From Planctomycetota bacterium (GTDB lineage: Bacteria; Planctomycetota; UBA1135; JACQFD01), in assembly GCA_016792805.1 (NCBI GenBank), contig JAEUHX010000016.1, positions 1-64,000 on the forward strand: a DNA stretch of 64,000 bases. The letters are read 5' to 3'. This document shows positions 8,313-16,658 of the stretch, one piece after another (the stretch's first letter is position 1; the number at the start of each line of letters is the position of its first letter). The translations under genes were made by a program, and so were the position numbers. The notes under the pieces were generated by a model that ran no database searches, was not told the DNA's origin, and saw only the letters and a list, made by a program, of their open reading frames with translations.

Positions 8313-9965
8313 ATGCGGAATGCTCTCTTCGGTCTAGCTCTCGCCGCCAGCGCTACGGCGCCGGTCGTCGCGCAGACGCCTCTGACGACTCAGCTTCATT
8401 CGAGCGGCTACACTGGCTCGCTCCTTCTGACCTCGCCGAAGGGCGACTTCAACCGACAGTTCGTGGTCGAGCAACGCGGCCAAGTCTGGGTGGTTCAAAA
8501 CGGCGTCAAGCTCGCGACCCCTTTCCTAAATATTCAATCGATTGTTCGCGCCCCCGGCTCGGTGGGCGGGACCGGCGGCGGCGGAAACGAAGAGGGATTG
8601 CTCGGCCTCGCGTTCCATCCCGACTACTTCAATTCTGATCCGGCGAAGAGCGGCGGATTCTTGTTCGTTTATTACACGAACCTCTCGGGGAACAACGTCC
8701 TTGCGCGCTACACGGTTCCGGCGCCCTTCACGGCGAACACGGTGAACCCCGCGACGGCACAGATTCTTGTGACGTTCAATCACCCGACGCAGACGAACCA
8801 CAACGGTGGAAATATTGCGTTTGGCCCCGACGGATTCCTTTACATCGGAACGGGTGACGGCGGCTCCGCAAATGACCCGCCGAACAATGCACAGAACATT
8901 AACAGCTTCCTCGGCAAGATGCTGCGCATCAACGTGGACAAGGGAGCCGGGCCGCCCTATGGGATTCCCGCGAACAACCCGTATGTGGGTGTCGGCGGCC
9001 TCGATGAAATTTGGGCGCAGGGTCTGCGCAACCCGTGGCGATGGTCTTTCGATCGGCTGACCGGTGCGATGTACATCGGTGACGTGGGCCAGGGGCAGCG
9101 CGAAGAGGTGGATTACGTCGCTGGGACATACGCGCCAACTGCGGGCGGCCCTGCGTTGAACTTCAATTGGCGTTGCCGCGAAGGCTTCATCGCGACGCCG
9201 GGAGTCGGCGGCTGTGCCAATCCGCCTTACCCCGGCACCGACATGCGCGATCCGATCTGGGATTACACGCACGCTGTCGGATTCTCGATCGCAGGCGGAC
9301 ATGTGTACCGCGGCTGCGAGATTCCTGACCTCCGCGGCACCTACTTCTTCGCCGACACGTTCTCGAACCTCATCTGGTCGTTCAAGTACAGCGGCGCAGG
9401 TGTGGTGAATGCGGCGCAGGTTACAAATCGCACGGCGGAGCTCGATCCGGCGGGCGTTGACACGATCACAACCGTCGTTTCGTTCGGTGAAGACGCCCGC
9501 GGTGAGATGTACATCGTCGAGCGTGGCGGCCAGGTTTGGCAGATCGTCCCGACGGTGCCGGTGCTGCTCGGCTATTCCAACTATGGAGTGGGCACGCCCG
9601 GGTGCGCCGGGGCCCAGTCGCTCCAGTCGGATTGCACGCCCTGCGTGGGTGGAGCGTTCGAGCTTTCGACGATCAATGCTCCGGCGAGCTCGCTCGGGCT
9701 GTTGATTATCACGAATGCGAAGCTCGACCCGGCTATCGACGTCTTTGGAATCGGCGTGCCGATGAATATTGATCTCTTTACTGCGTCCGAGATCTACACG
9801 GCCGATCTGCCTTCGAACGCCGGTGGCGTCGCCGCAGCGATGCTTCAGATTCCCAACAGCTCTGCGTTCGCTGGCCTGAAATACTACGTGCAGGGTATCT
9901 TCGGCTCGGCTTGCGGAAGTGGCGTGAGCGGCACCGACGGCGGTGAAATCACAATTCAGCCGTAG
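8313..9965 (+). CDS. Secreted PQQ-dependent sugar dehydrogenase (glucose/sorbosone dehydrogenase-like)
   Basis: 550 residues. A signal peptide (MRNALFGLALAASATAPVVAQ) is followed by the six-bladed propeller of the soluble PQQ aldose dehydrogenase/HHIP-like family. The NHNGGNIAFGPDG segment carries the catalytic-type His, and GLRNPWRWSFD, GHVYRG and LRGTYFFAD are typical propeller signatures. After about residue 415 an extra domain of 135 residues begins at YGVGTPGCAG; the same domain ends the paralogue at 10265. Predicted role: periplasmic or extracellular oxidation of sugars or related alcohols; substrate not predictable. An intrinsic terminator follows 22 bases after the stop. Confidence 0.88.
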   Translation: MRNALFGLALAASATAPVVAQTPLTTQLHSSGYTGSLLLTSPKGDFNRQFVVEQRGQVWVVQNGVKLATPFLNIQSIVRAPGSVGGTGGGGNEEGLLGLAFHPDYFNSDPAKSGGFLFVYYTNLSGNNVLARYTVPAPFTANTVNPATAQILVTFNHPTQTNHNGGNIAFGPDGFLYIGTGDGGSANDPPNNAQNINSFLGKMLRINVDKGAGPPYGIPANNPYVGVGGLDEIWAQGLRNPWRWSFDRLTGAMYIGDVGQGQREEVDYVAGTYAPTAGGPALNFNWRCREGFIATPGVGGCANPPYPGTDMRDPIWDYTHAVGFSIAGGHVYRGCEIPDLRGTYFFADTFSNLIWSFKYSGAGVVNAAQVTNRTAELDPAGVDTITTVVSFGEDARGEMYIVERGGQVWQIVPTVPVLLGYSNYGVGTPGCAGAQSLQSDCTPCVGGAFELSTINAPASSLGLLIITNAKLDPAIDVFGIGVPMNIDLFTASEIYTADLPSNAGGVAAAMLQIPNSSAFAGLKYYVQGIFGSACGSGVSGTDGGEITIQP

Positions 9966-9987
9966 AGACGCCTCGGATCACTGATTC

Positions 9988-10020
9988 AAGGCCCGGGTTT
10001 CATCGCCCGGGCCTTTTTTG
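9988..10020 (+). terminator. Rho-independent terminator after the first PQQ dehydrogenase gene
   Basis: Perfect inverted repeat AAGGCCCGGG / CCCGGGCCTT with an 8-base loop, followed by a T tract. It lies 22 bases downstream of the stop codon at 9965. Confidence 0.93.
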
Positions 10021-10038
10021 TGATACGGCAACGAATTG

Positions 10039-10115
10039 GAGGACGTTTCAGAAGTGCTCCGCCAAGCGAGCACGACGAGGCCCGCGCGCAGCTCGGATGA
10101 CTTCTGAACGTCCTC
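10039..10115 (+). repeat. Family A inverted-repeat element, short copy (A1)
   Basis: 77 bases bounded by GAGGACGTTTCAGAAGTGCT on the left and TGACTTCTGAACGTCCTC on the right, which are imperfect inverted repeats. The inner flanks CCGC-AAGCGAGC and GCGCAGCTCGGATGA match longer copies at 27090, 43500 and 50548, but the middle (the AGCC-GGAGTTACGACGAGG core) is deleted. No reading frame. It lies between the two PQQ dehydrogenase genes. Confidence 0.8.
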
Positions 10116-10264
10116 ATGGAGCGGCCCATCTGCCCTGCGTCCGCGGCCCCTCGCGAGTTGCCACCGAGTCGCAATTGGACGGAACTCCCTGCGCGCAGCG
10201 GCCCTCCGACGAATACCCCGTTGCGACCGCTGCACGTCGCCCTCACCAACCCTAGTCCCGCCGA

Positions 10265-11863
10265 ATGATTGCAACAATTTTGGCCGCTCTTGCGGCCATG
10301 GGCCCTGTTTTTCAGCAGCAGCCGACGCAGCTCACCGCAAAGCTCGTCACTTCAGGGCTCCTGACGCCGCTCTACGTGACGGCGCCGCCCCTCGACACGC
10401 AACGGCTCTTCGTGCTGGAGCAGCTCCCTGCGCGCGTGAGAATCGTCAAGAATGGTGTGCTGCTACCGACGCCGTTTCTCGGAATCAAGCCGATCTGCCA
10501 GACGGGCGGCGAGCAGGGGCTGCTCGGCATGGCATTCCACCCGAACTACGCGAGCAATGGCTACTTTTACCTCGCGTACACGGATCTCGCAGGCGCCACG
10601 GTGGTCGCGCGCTATCGGCGCTCCGCAGCGGATCCCGACCTCGCCGATCCGACGTCCGGGAAGATCCTGCTCACGGCTCCCCAGCCGTTTCCGAATCACA
10701 ACGGCGGGATGCTGGAATTCGGAGCCGACGGCTATTTGTATATCGGCCTCGGCGACGGAGGCAGCGGGAACGATCCACAGAACAATGCGCAGAACCTGGG
10801 GAACTATCTCGGCAAGATCTTGAGGATCGATGTCAATGTTCCTGATACGGCCACTCCGCCGTATGCCATTCCGCCCGGAAACCCATTCGTGGGGGTCGTC
10901 GGCGCGAAGCCCGAGATATGGTCCTACGGCCTTCGCAACCCGTGGCGATTCGATATCGATCGGCAGACCGGAGATATGTGGATCGCGGACGTCGGGCAAG
11001 ATTGGGTCGAAGAAGTAAATTTCGAGCCCTTCGGAGTGGCCGGCGGCAGGAACTACGGCTGGCGGTGCCTCGAGGGGAACGTTTCGACGGGGCTTTCGGG
11101 CTGCTCTGCAGTGCCTCCGACGCCCCCGGTTTACCAATATCTCCACAGTCAGCTTCCGGGGTGCGCGATCATCGGCGGCCACGTCTATCGCGGCCTGAAT
11201 ATTCCGGATCTGCGCGGAACGTACTTCTTCTCCGAGTGGTGCCAAGCGACTGTCTTCTCGTTTCGGTACGAGAGTGGAGCCGTGCAACAGTTTCAGAATC
11301 GAACCCTCGAAATCGTGCCGCCGGGATCCGGCGTTTATGCGATCGCATCCTTCGGGGAGGACGGGATCGGAGAACTCTATTATTGCGTCTGGGGGCTCGG
11401 GCAGATCTATAAGATCGAAGAGGCCGTGCCGCAGCTGCAGGGAGTGACCTACTTCGGATCCGGGACTCCCGGATGCTCGGGCACGATGGAGATCTACGCA
11501 AATAGCTCCCCGGTCATCCTGAATCCGATTTTTGAGCTTCGCGTACGGAATGCCCCGCCGCTGTCGCTCGGATTGATGCTCTTCACCGACGTGGGAGACA
11601 CCGCGGGCTACGACCCGCTCGGGCTCGGGCTCACCTTCCACCTCGACATCGGCACGTCGACGTGGATCACGGCGGCCGATCAGTTCTCCGGACCGGGCGG
11701 CGCATCCATTCTGCCGATGCCGATCGGGAACCTGCCGGCCCTTGTCGGGAAGACTTATTATGCTCAGTCGTTCTGGGATTGGTCGGCGACGGGGATTTGT
11801 ACGCTTCCCGGTCCGACGAACCTGTCGTCCAGCACGGCCGTGAAGCTCGAGATTCTGAACTGA
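10265..11863 (+). CDS. Secreted PQQ-dependent sugar dehydrogenase, second paralogue
   Basis: 532 residues; same architecture as the gene at 8313: a short signal-like N-terminus (MIATILAALAAMGPVF), the PQQ dehydrogenase propeller with FPNHNGGMLEFGADGYLYIG, SYGLRNPWRFD and GHVYRGLNIPDLRGTYFF, then a C-terminal domain starting at YFGSGTPGCSG. It is clearly a tandem paralogue but diverged enough to suggest an old duplication with different substrates. The gap between the two genes holds a terminator and a family A repeat, so it probably has its own promoter. Confidence 0.87.
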   Translation: MIATILAALAAMGPVFQQQPTQLTAKLVTSGLLTPLYVTAPPLDTQRLFVLEQLPARVRIVKNGVLLPTPFLGIKPICQTGGEQGLLGMAFHPNYASNGYFYLAYTDLAGATVVARYRRSAADPDLADPTSGKILLTAPQPFPNHNGGMLEFGADGYLYIGLGDGGSGNDPQNNAQNLGNYLGKILRIDVNVPDTATPPYAIPPGNPFVGVVGAKPEIWSYGLRNPWRFDIDRQTGDMWIADVGQDWVEEVNFEPFGVAGGRNYGWRCLEGNVSTGLSGCSAVPPTPPVYQYLHSQLPGCAIIGGHVYRGLNIPDLRGTYFFSEWCQATVFSFRYESGAVQQFQNRTLEIVPPGSGVYAIASFGEDGIGELYYCVWGLGQIYKIEEAVPQLQGVTYFGSGTPGCSGTMEIYANSSPVILNPIFELRVRNAPPLSLGLMLFTDVGDTAGYDPLGLGLTFHLDIGTSTWITAADQFSGPGGASILPMPIGNLPALVGKTYYAQSFWDWSATGICTLPGPTNLSSSTAVKLEILN

Positions 11864-11896
11864 GGTTGAGCTGCGCGGCCGCGCGCGCCCCGGTTT

Positions 11897-11953
11897 GCGT
11901 AGGGCGCGGGCATCGCCCGCGACGAGTTCGTGCGCGCATGCGCGCGCGGATGA
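11897..11953 (+). repeat. Family C repeat, short copy
   Basis: Two perfect hairpins: GGGCGCGGGCATCGCCCGCG and GCGCGCATGCGCGC, followed by GGATGAAG as in the copies at the start of the window. It lies between convergent genes (stop 11863 plus, stop 12021 minus) and could serve as a bidirectional transcription end, though there is no T tract. Confidence 0.7.
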
Positions 11954-12020
11954 AGAAGGGACTGAGGTCAATTGGTCCGCCCAAGCGGACTCCTCATCCC
12001 TGCCGAGTCCGCGGGAATCG

Positions 12021-15000
12021 CTACTTCGTTAGCAGCAGCTTCAGCCCCTTCGGGGCCAATCCCACCACAGCGGCCGGCGGCTTTTGTAACAAACCAGAGA
12101 GGCCGGCGGCGAAGCCGCCGATCTCAATCTGATCTGAGACCACGAAGTTCACGCCGATCGTCGTCGTCTCCGGGAGCACATCGACGAGCGTAGGCAAGCC
12201 AAAGGATGGGAAGAGCCCGCAAGGCTCACCAAGACCACAGATAAATCCATCGCCATCAAGGTCCGGCCCGGCGAACACCAGATAGGAGCCTGGGTCGACA
12301 TCGGTCATCGCGAAGTCTCCCACCGCCTGCGTCGTGATCGCTTGCCCCACGGTGCCGAGCGAATCGGGATCGACTGCCAACACAAAGATGTCTCCGATAT
12401 TCAGCGTGCCGCCCGTTGCCGCTGGCACTTCCATCAGGATACTCACAGATCCCGCGCCGCCGCCCGTTCCGTTCGACGTAATCTGAATCTGTCCTGTGAA
12501 GATACCGGGCGAGAGTCCCGTCCTGTTGACAGTTGCCGTGATCGTTGACGGCGCATTTCCCGAGTTCGGAGTGATCGAGAGCCAATTGCCGCCGGAGTTC
12601 TCCGATTCCGTTGCATTGAAGCTCAAGGTGCCGCCACCGACGTTCGCAATCGAGAATGTGAGCTGCGTCGACGTCTTACCGAAGTCGAGTGTAGTCGTCG
12701 ACAGGCTGAGCTGAGGCGGATCACTCTGACCTGGTGGATCCGCCTGCTGGACCGCTGCCAACGCGTTCACGAGGCCGTGTCCAAAGACATTATCGAACCC
12801 AGCGGTTCCCAAATCTTCGGCTGTGGACTCGAGGATCGCCTCCACCTGGTCGGGCGTGAGCGTCGAGTTCACAGAGAGCAGCAATGCGCATAGCCCGGCC
12901 ACATGGGGCGAAGCCATGGACGTGCCCTGAAGGAACTCGACGGAGGCAAGAAGATTGTTAGGATTCGAGTCGTCGACGTAGGTGCTGAGCACGCCGTCAG
13001 GAAATCCGTCACTATTATTATCCTTCGAGACGTCGCCACCCGGTGCGGCCACGTCAATATTGGGGCCGAAGTTCGAGTACGGCGCCCGCGCCTTGTTGAG
13101 ATCGACCGCGGCCACCGAGATGACACCCGTATACGAGGCGGGAAAGCTCGGCTGGCTCGAGTTCTCGTTCCCCGCCGCGGCGACAATCACAACTCCAGCG
13201 TTGCGCGCGGCCGTGACGGCGTTCTGCTGCGCCTGAGAAAAGCCGGCGCCGCCCAAGCTCATGTTGATGACATTGGCTTTCTGGGGAGGAAGAACTCCGG
13301 AGACATTGCTGAGCCGCGCCGCGTAGCGGATCGACTCGTTGATGTCGAAGTTCGTTCCGCCCTGGGCGCCGAGCACGCGCAGGTGCATCAGCTTACAATT
13401 CCAATCCATGCCGGCGAGTCCGGTTCCATTGTTGGTGGACGCGCCGACGGTGCCCGCCACGTGCGTGCCATGCCAGCTCGATCGGCCGTTGGGCTGGGAT
13501 TGGTCGCCGGGGTCCGTCGGATTGTTGTCAATCCCGTTGCCATCGAGCGCATTCGCCGGATCGGAGATGAAGTCGAAGCCTGTTCCGCTGTCGCGCGCCG
13601 TCAGGTCGGGGTGAGCGACGATGCCAGTGTCGATCACGGCAGCGATCACATTGGCCGAGCCCTGGGTGATGTCCCAGGCGTTCGTCGCCTTGATCAGCGG
13701 ATAATGCCACTGAAACGGGAGTCCGGGGTCGTTGGGAGCCGCAAGCGCGCCCGCCGGAACGCGGACGGGTGCGCGCACGGAACCGATCGCGTGGTAGAGA
13801 TAATTGGGCTCCGCAAAGGCCACCTCCGGCAGCAGCCGCACGCGCTGCTGCTCGCGATATGTGGCAAGCCGCTCTTCGCGCGTCCCGCCCGCCCGCGGCG
13901 TGAGCTGCGGCACACCGGCCACGAAGAGCCCATGGGGTGACGCATGGCGAACGGGCACCCCACGCCGAGACGAGAACTCACTGATCGATGCGGCCTCGTC
14001 GCGCAGCTGCACCACGAACTCACCGGTCATCATCGGCTTGTCGAGCTCGAGGTAGCGATCGGCGTCGGCCATTTGGAAGCGTCGCCCGCTCTTCGGAGCC
14101 GTGCCCGCGGCCGGGATCTTGCGGATCGACATTCCGCCCGTGGCGTTCGCCGACGCGAAGCCGGGTGCTGCAGGGGCCGATCCGACGAGAGTTAACAGAT
14201 AGTCCGAAGTGCCTATCGCTGAAAATACCACGATGTCCACGACGAAGGGCTGCCCGACGACGGTCACGTCGATCTCCGCCGCTTCGGGTTCCACCGTGCT
14301 GTCGAGCAGCAGGAGCTGCTGTCCCGTGCCGCGGTCGAAGAAGGCGATGTCGAGATCCACACCTCCCGTGGCGGAGAAGAGCAGATTCAGGTCGAGAGTC
14401 ATTGATTGCTGGAAAGCCACAGTAAACCCGTCGACATCGCTCCCGCCCATGGAGCCAAGGACACGCAGCGCATCGCCGACGGAAAAGGCGCCGAGCTGCT
14501 GCGCAGCCTGCACCGTATCGTTGGGTTCTATTTCTGCGATCGTCGGCAGGAGATTGGTATCGACGTGCCCCTGGATTGCGCCTGGGCCGGTCGCTTCTGC
14601 GGGCTCTGTGATCACCGCCTTCGGGATCGTAGGCGGCTTGATCGTGAGGGTGACGCGCACATCGCCGACCGGACCCGTGTTCTCGACCAGAAGCCCGTGG
14701 GTGCCGAACTCCGTGAGCGGCACATTCTTGATTGTGATCTTCTTGTTCTTGATCGTCGTGAACGGAACGAGGTCGATGTCGGTCTCCGGACCAAGAATCG
14801 TGTCGCAAGCGGGGATCGCGAGCGAGTTCTTCGCCGGCTCCACAATCGCCGTCACCTTGGATCCGGGAAAGGCGTCGAAGATCACGAGTGCCGCATCGTT
14901 GTTCCCGATCGTTCCCGTGACCTTGATTGCCTTGGCGGTCTTCGGCAAAACTCCGGTCGGCTTGAATGTGTAGTCGCCCGTTGTGTTCTGGAGTGAATCA

Positions 15001-15347
15001 ACCAGGAATAAATAGAACCCCGTGCTCGGCAGCACGAGCTTTGTGATCTTCACCGATTTGGTTCCGGCGCCCTTCAGGAACCCATTGAGGTTGATCTCCT
15101 CGTCCGTCGAGAGGTCGAAGAGCCGAATCTGCGGCCGCAGCGTGCCTTTCCCAGTGAGCGTCGCGTTGAGCGTCGTTCCCTCGAGGGCGCGGAATGCCAA
15201 CAGATCGGAATCGGACGGGAACGCGATGCGTCCGTTGAACGTGTCGCCAAGATTCATCAAGGCGTCGACCTCGATGTCCTGCGCGATGGCGCGTCCGAAG
15301 AAGCCGAGGAGGAGGGCCAGAATCGCGAGGCGGAGTGTTCGCATCAT
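12021..15347 (-). CDS. Large secreted subtilisin-like serine protease (S8)
   Basis: 1108 residues. Start ATG 15347 is preceded by AAAGG at 7 bases spacing and opens a signal peptide (MMRTLRLAILALLLGFFGRAIAQ). The N-terminal 430 residues look like two pre-peptidase-type beta domains (for example EIEPNDTVQAAQQLG). An inhibitor-like propeptide follows (FVVQLRDEA ... VAFAEPNYLYH). The S8 domain carries the triad Asp about 573 (VIDTGIVAHPDL), His about 629 (HGTHVAGT) and Ser about 810 (GTSMASPHVAG). A C-terminal BACON-like region (LDFGKTSTQLTFSIANVGGGTLSFN) and a final domain of about 130 residues complete it. The start codon lies only 15 bases from the encoded 3 prime end of a tRNA-Gln gene on the same strand. 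Confidence 0.93.
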   Translation of the reverse strand: MMRTLRLAILALLLGFFGRAIAQDIEVDALMNLGDTFNGRIAFPSDSDLLAFRALEGTTLNATLTGKGTLRPQIRLFDLSTDEEINLNGFLKGAGTKSVKITKLVLPSTGFYLFLVDSLQNTTGDYTFKPTGVLPKTAKAIKVTGTIGNNDAALVIFDAFPGSKVTAIVEPAKNSLAIPACDTILGPETDIDLVPFTTIKNKKITIKNVPLTEFGTHGLLVENTGPVGDVRVTLTIKPPTIPKAVITEPAEATGPGAIQGHVDTNLLPTIAEIEPNDTVQAAQQLGAFSVGDALRVLGSMGGSDVDGFTVAFQQSMTLDLNLLFSATGGVDLDIAFFDRGTGQQLLLLDSTVEPEAAEIDVTVVGQPFVVDIVVFSAIGTSDYLLTLVGSAPAAPGFASANATGGMSIRKIPAAGTAPKSGRRFQMADADRYLELDKPMMTGEFVVQLRDEAASISEFSSRRGVPVRHASPHGLFVAGVPQLTPRAGGTREERLATYREQQRVRLLPEVAFAEPNYLYHAIGSVRAPVRVPAGALAAPNDPGLPFQWHYPLIKATNAWDITQGSANVIAAVIDTGIVAHPDLTARDSGTGFDFISDPANALDGNGIDNNPTDPGDQSQPNGRSSWHGTHVAGTVGASTNNGTGLAGMDWNCKLMHLRVLGAQGGTNFDINESIRYAARLSNVSGVLPPQKANVINMSLGGAGFSQAQQNAVTAARNAGVVIVAAAGNENSSQPSFPASYTGVISVAAVDLNKARAPYSNFGPNIDVAAPGGDVSKDNNSDGFPDGVLSTYVDDSNPNNLLASVEFLQGTSMASPHVAGLCALLLSVNSTLTPDQVEAILESTAEDLGTAGFDNVFGHGLVNALAAVQQADPPGQSDPPQLSLSTTTLDFGKTSTQLTFSIANVGGGTLSFNATESENSGGNWLSITPNSGNAPSTITATVNRTGLSPGIFTGQIQITSNGTGGGAGSVSILMEVPAATGGTLNIGDIFVLAVDPDSLGTVGQAITTQAVGDFAMTDVDPGSYLVFAGPDLDGDGFICGLGEPCGLFPSFGLPTLVDVLPETTTIGVNFVVSDQIEIGGFAAGLSGLLQKPPAAVVGLAPKGLKLLLTK

Positions 15348-15362
15348 CGGAGCGCCTTTGCT

Positions 15363-15437
15363 TGGTTCCCCGGCCAGGACTCGAACCCAGAATCGGAGAA
15401 CCAAAATCTCCTGTGTTACCAGTTACACCACCGGGGA
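15363..15437 (-). tRNA. tRNA-Gln (TTG anticodon)
   Basis: Read on the minus strand: acceptor stem TCCCCGG/CCGGGGA, D arm GGTGTAACTGGTAACAC, anticodon stem GGAGA/TCTCC with the 7-base loop TTTTGGT giving anticodon TTG, and T arm CTGGG-TTCGAGT-CCTGG. The discriminator base is A and CCA is encoded. The gene is directly upstream of, and on the same strand as, the subtilase gene. Confidence 0.93.
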
Positions 15438-15452
15438 GCAGGGGCGGGGATT

Positions 15453-16202
15453 GTGCGCGACGGGCCCGGTGTGCTCAACAGCTACAGTGCGTTGACCGTG
15501 AGCTCCCGCTTCGATCGTGGCGCTTGCCGCCTTTTCCCCGCGCTTGTGGCCGCCCAGTTCGGCGCCTGCGCTTCGGCGCCGCCGCCGACCCCCGATCAGG
15601 AAAGCCGCTACTACACCTTCGAGCGCGCAGCAGATGGGACGCTCCCCGAGTCGTTCGTTGCTGGGGTCTCGGGAGCGGAGCCGCCGGGGCGTTGGGAGGT
15701 GGCGACGGTGCAGCAAGCTGCCGAGGGACGTCGAGCGCTCGTCCAGCACGTCGCGGGCGGGTCACCCGAGCGGCGCACGGTTGCATGGCTTCGCAAGTCG
15801 AACCTGGCCGATCTCTCGCTTGTGGTTCAGGGGCGTGCCGTTGATGCCGACGGGAAGCCAAATCCCGCGGCGCCCGTGGGCTTGGGTCTCGCATGGCACG
15901 TGCGTGACGCCCAGCATTTCCTGGCATTCAGCCTCGCCGACGGCGAGCGCGGTGCGCGCGTGGAGGTGATCTCCGAGGGCTCCGTTCGACTTCTCGGATC
16001 GGCTCCCTTCATCGCCGAGCCGGGGCGTTGGTATCGCCTCACGGTGGAGCAAGTGGGCGCCGAGTTTCGTTGCGGCGTCGATGGCCGCATTCTCCTCGAG
16101 GGCACCGTTCCCGACGCGTATCGAAGCGGCTCCGTAGGCGTTTGTACTCTCGGGAACGCCTGCGCGCAGTTCGATCAGCTCACCGTGGTTGGAGCGAAAT
16201 AG
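15453..16202 (+). CDS. Hypothetical exported lipoprotein with concanavalin-like (DUF1080-type) domain
   Basis: 249 residues from GTG 15453; GTG at 15471 or 15498 would also leave a signal sequence, and the last gives a compact one (VSSRFDRGACRLFPALVAAQFGAC). A cysteine in FGACAS could be the lipidation site. The mature part reads like a jelly-roll family-16/DUF1080-type domain: YYTFERAADGTLPESF, GLGLAWHVRDAQHFLAFSL, WYRLTVEQVGAEFRCGVDGR and SGSVGVCTLGNACAQFDQL, the last matching the usual closing strand. Such domains bind or hydrolyse glycans, but no catalytic residues can be assigned. It is flanked by tRNA genes on the opposite strand. Confidence 0.7.
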   Translation: MRDGPGVLNSYSALTVSSRFDRGACRLFPALVAAQFGACASAPPPTPDQESRYYTFERAADGTLPESFVAGVSGAEPPGRWEVATVQQAAEGRRALVQHVAGGSPERRTVAWLRKSNLADLSLVVQGRAVDADGKPNPAAPVGLGLAWHVRDAQHFLAFSLADGERGARVEVISEGSVRLLGSAPFIAEPGRWYRLTVEQVGAEFRCGVDGRILLEGTVPDAYRSGSVGVCTLGNACAQFDQLTVVGAK

Positions 16203-16240
16203 CGTCGGCGCCAAGTGGCGTCGAGCGAAGGTGCTCGAGT

Positions 16241-16316
16241 TGGTGATCCCAAGGGGATTTGAACCCCTGTTACCGCCGTGAGAGGGCGATGTCCTAGGCC
16301 ACTAGACGATGGGACC
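16241..16316 (-). tRNA. tRNA-Glu (CTC anticodon)
   Basis: Minus strand: acceptor GGTCCCA/TGGGATC (one G-T pair), anticodon stem TCGCC/GGCGG with loop CTCTCAC (anticodon CTC), T arm AGGGG-TTCAAAT-CCCCT, discriminator A and encoded CCA. Part of the tRNA group downstream of gltX. Confidence 0.93.
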
Positions 16317-16412
16317 GAATTCGAAAATTGGGCGCCGATACCGATTTGGGGCAAAGAAACTAGCGGAGCTCTGCCGAGGCGACAAGGACTCCGAGGCCGG
16401 CGCCGGCAAAAC

Positions 16413-16486
16413 TGGCTGGGGGGGAAGGAATCGAACCCTCATTCACAGATCCAGAGTCTGCTGTCCTACCATTAGACGACCCCCCA
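16413..16486 (-). tRNA. tRNA-Gln (CTG anticodon)
   Basis: Minus strand: acceptor TGGGGGG/CCCCCCA, anticodon stem GCAGA/TCTGT with loop CTCTGGA (anticodon CTG), T arm GAGGG-TTCGATT-CCTTC, discriminator G and encoded CCA. Its immediate 5 prime leader forms a 10-bp hairpin with the first bases of the tRNA (CCAGCAGATA / TATCTGCTGG, about 16483-16512). Confidence 0.93.
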
Positions 16487-16658
16487 GCAGATATAAAGCC
16501 TTATCTGCTGGCAGCTTCGATCGGCACTCAAAAGAGCAACTTCGTAGACTGCGGGATGGCGAAGCGCAGCGCGCCCGCATCTCGCCGAGAACGAGGGCCG
16601 AGGAGGATATCGGCCCTCGGCGGACGGTCAAGCCAAGGAGTCGAGCGCGTTGGGGGAG

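Noticed and set aside
10463-11971. 502-codon open frame antisense to the second PQQ dehydrogenase
   Set aside because: No recognisable domain, and the plus-strand gene has a full set of conserved motifs over the same bases.
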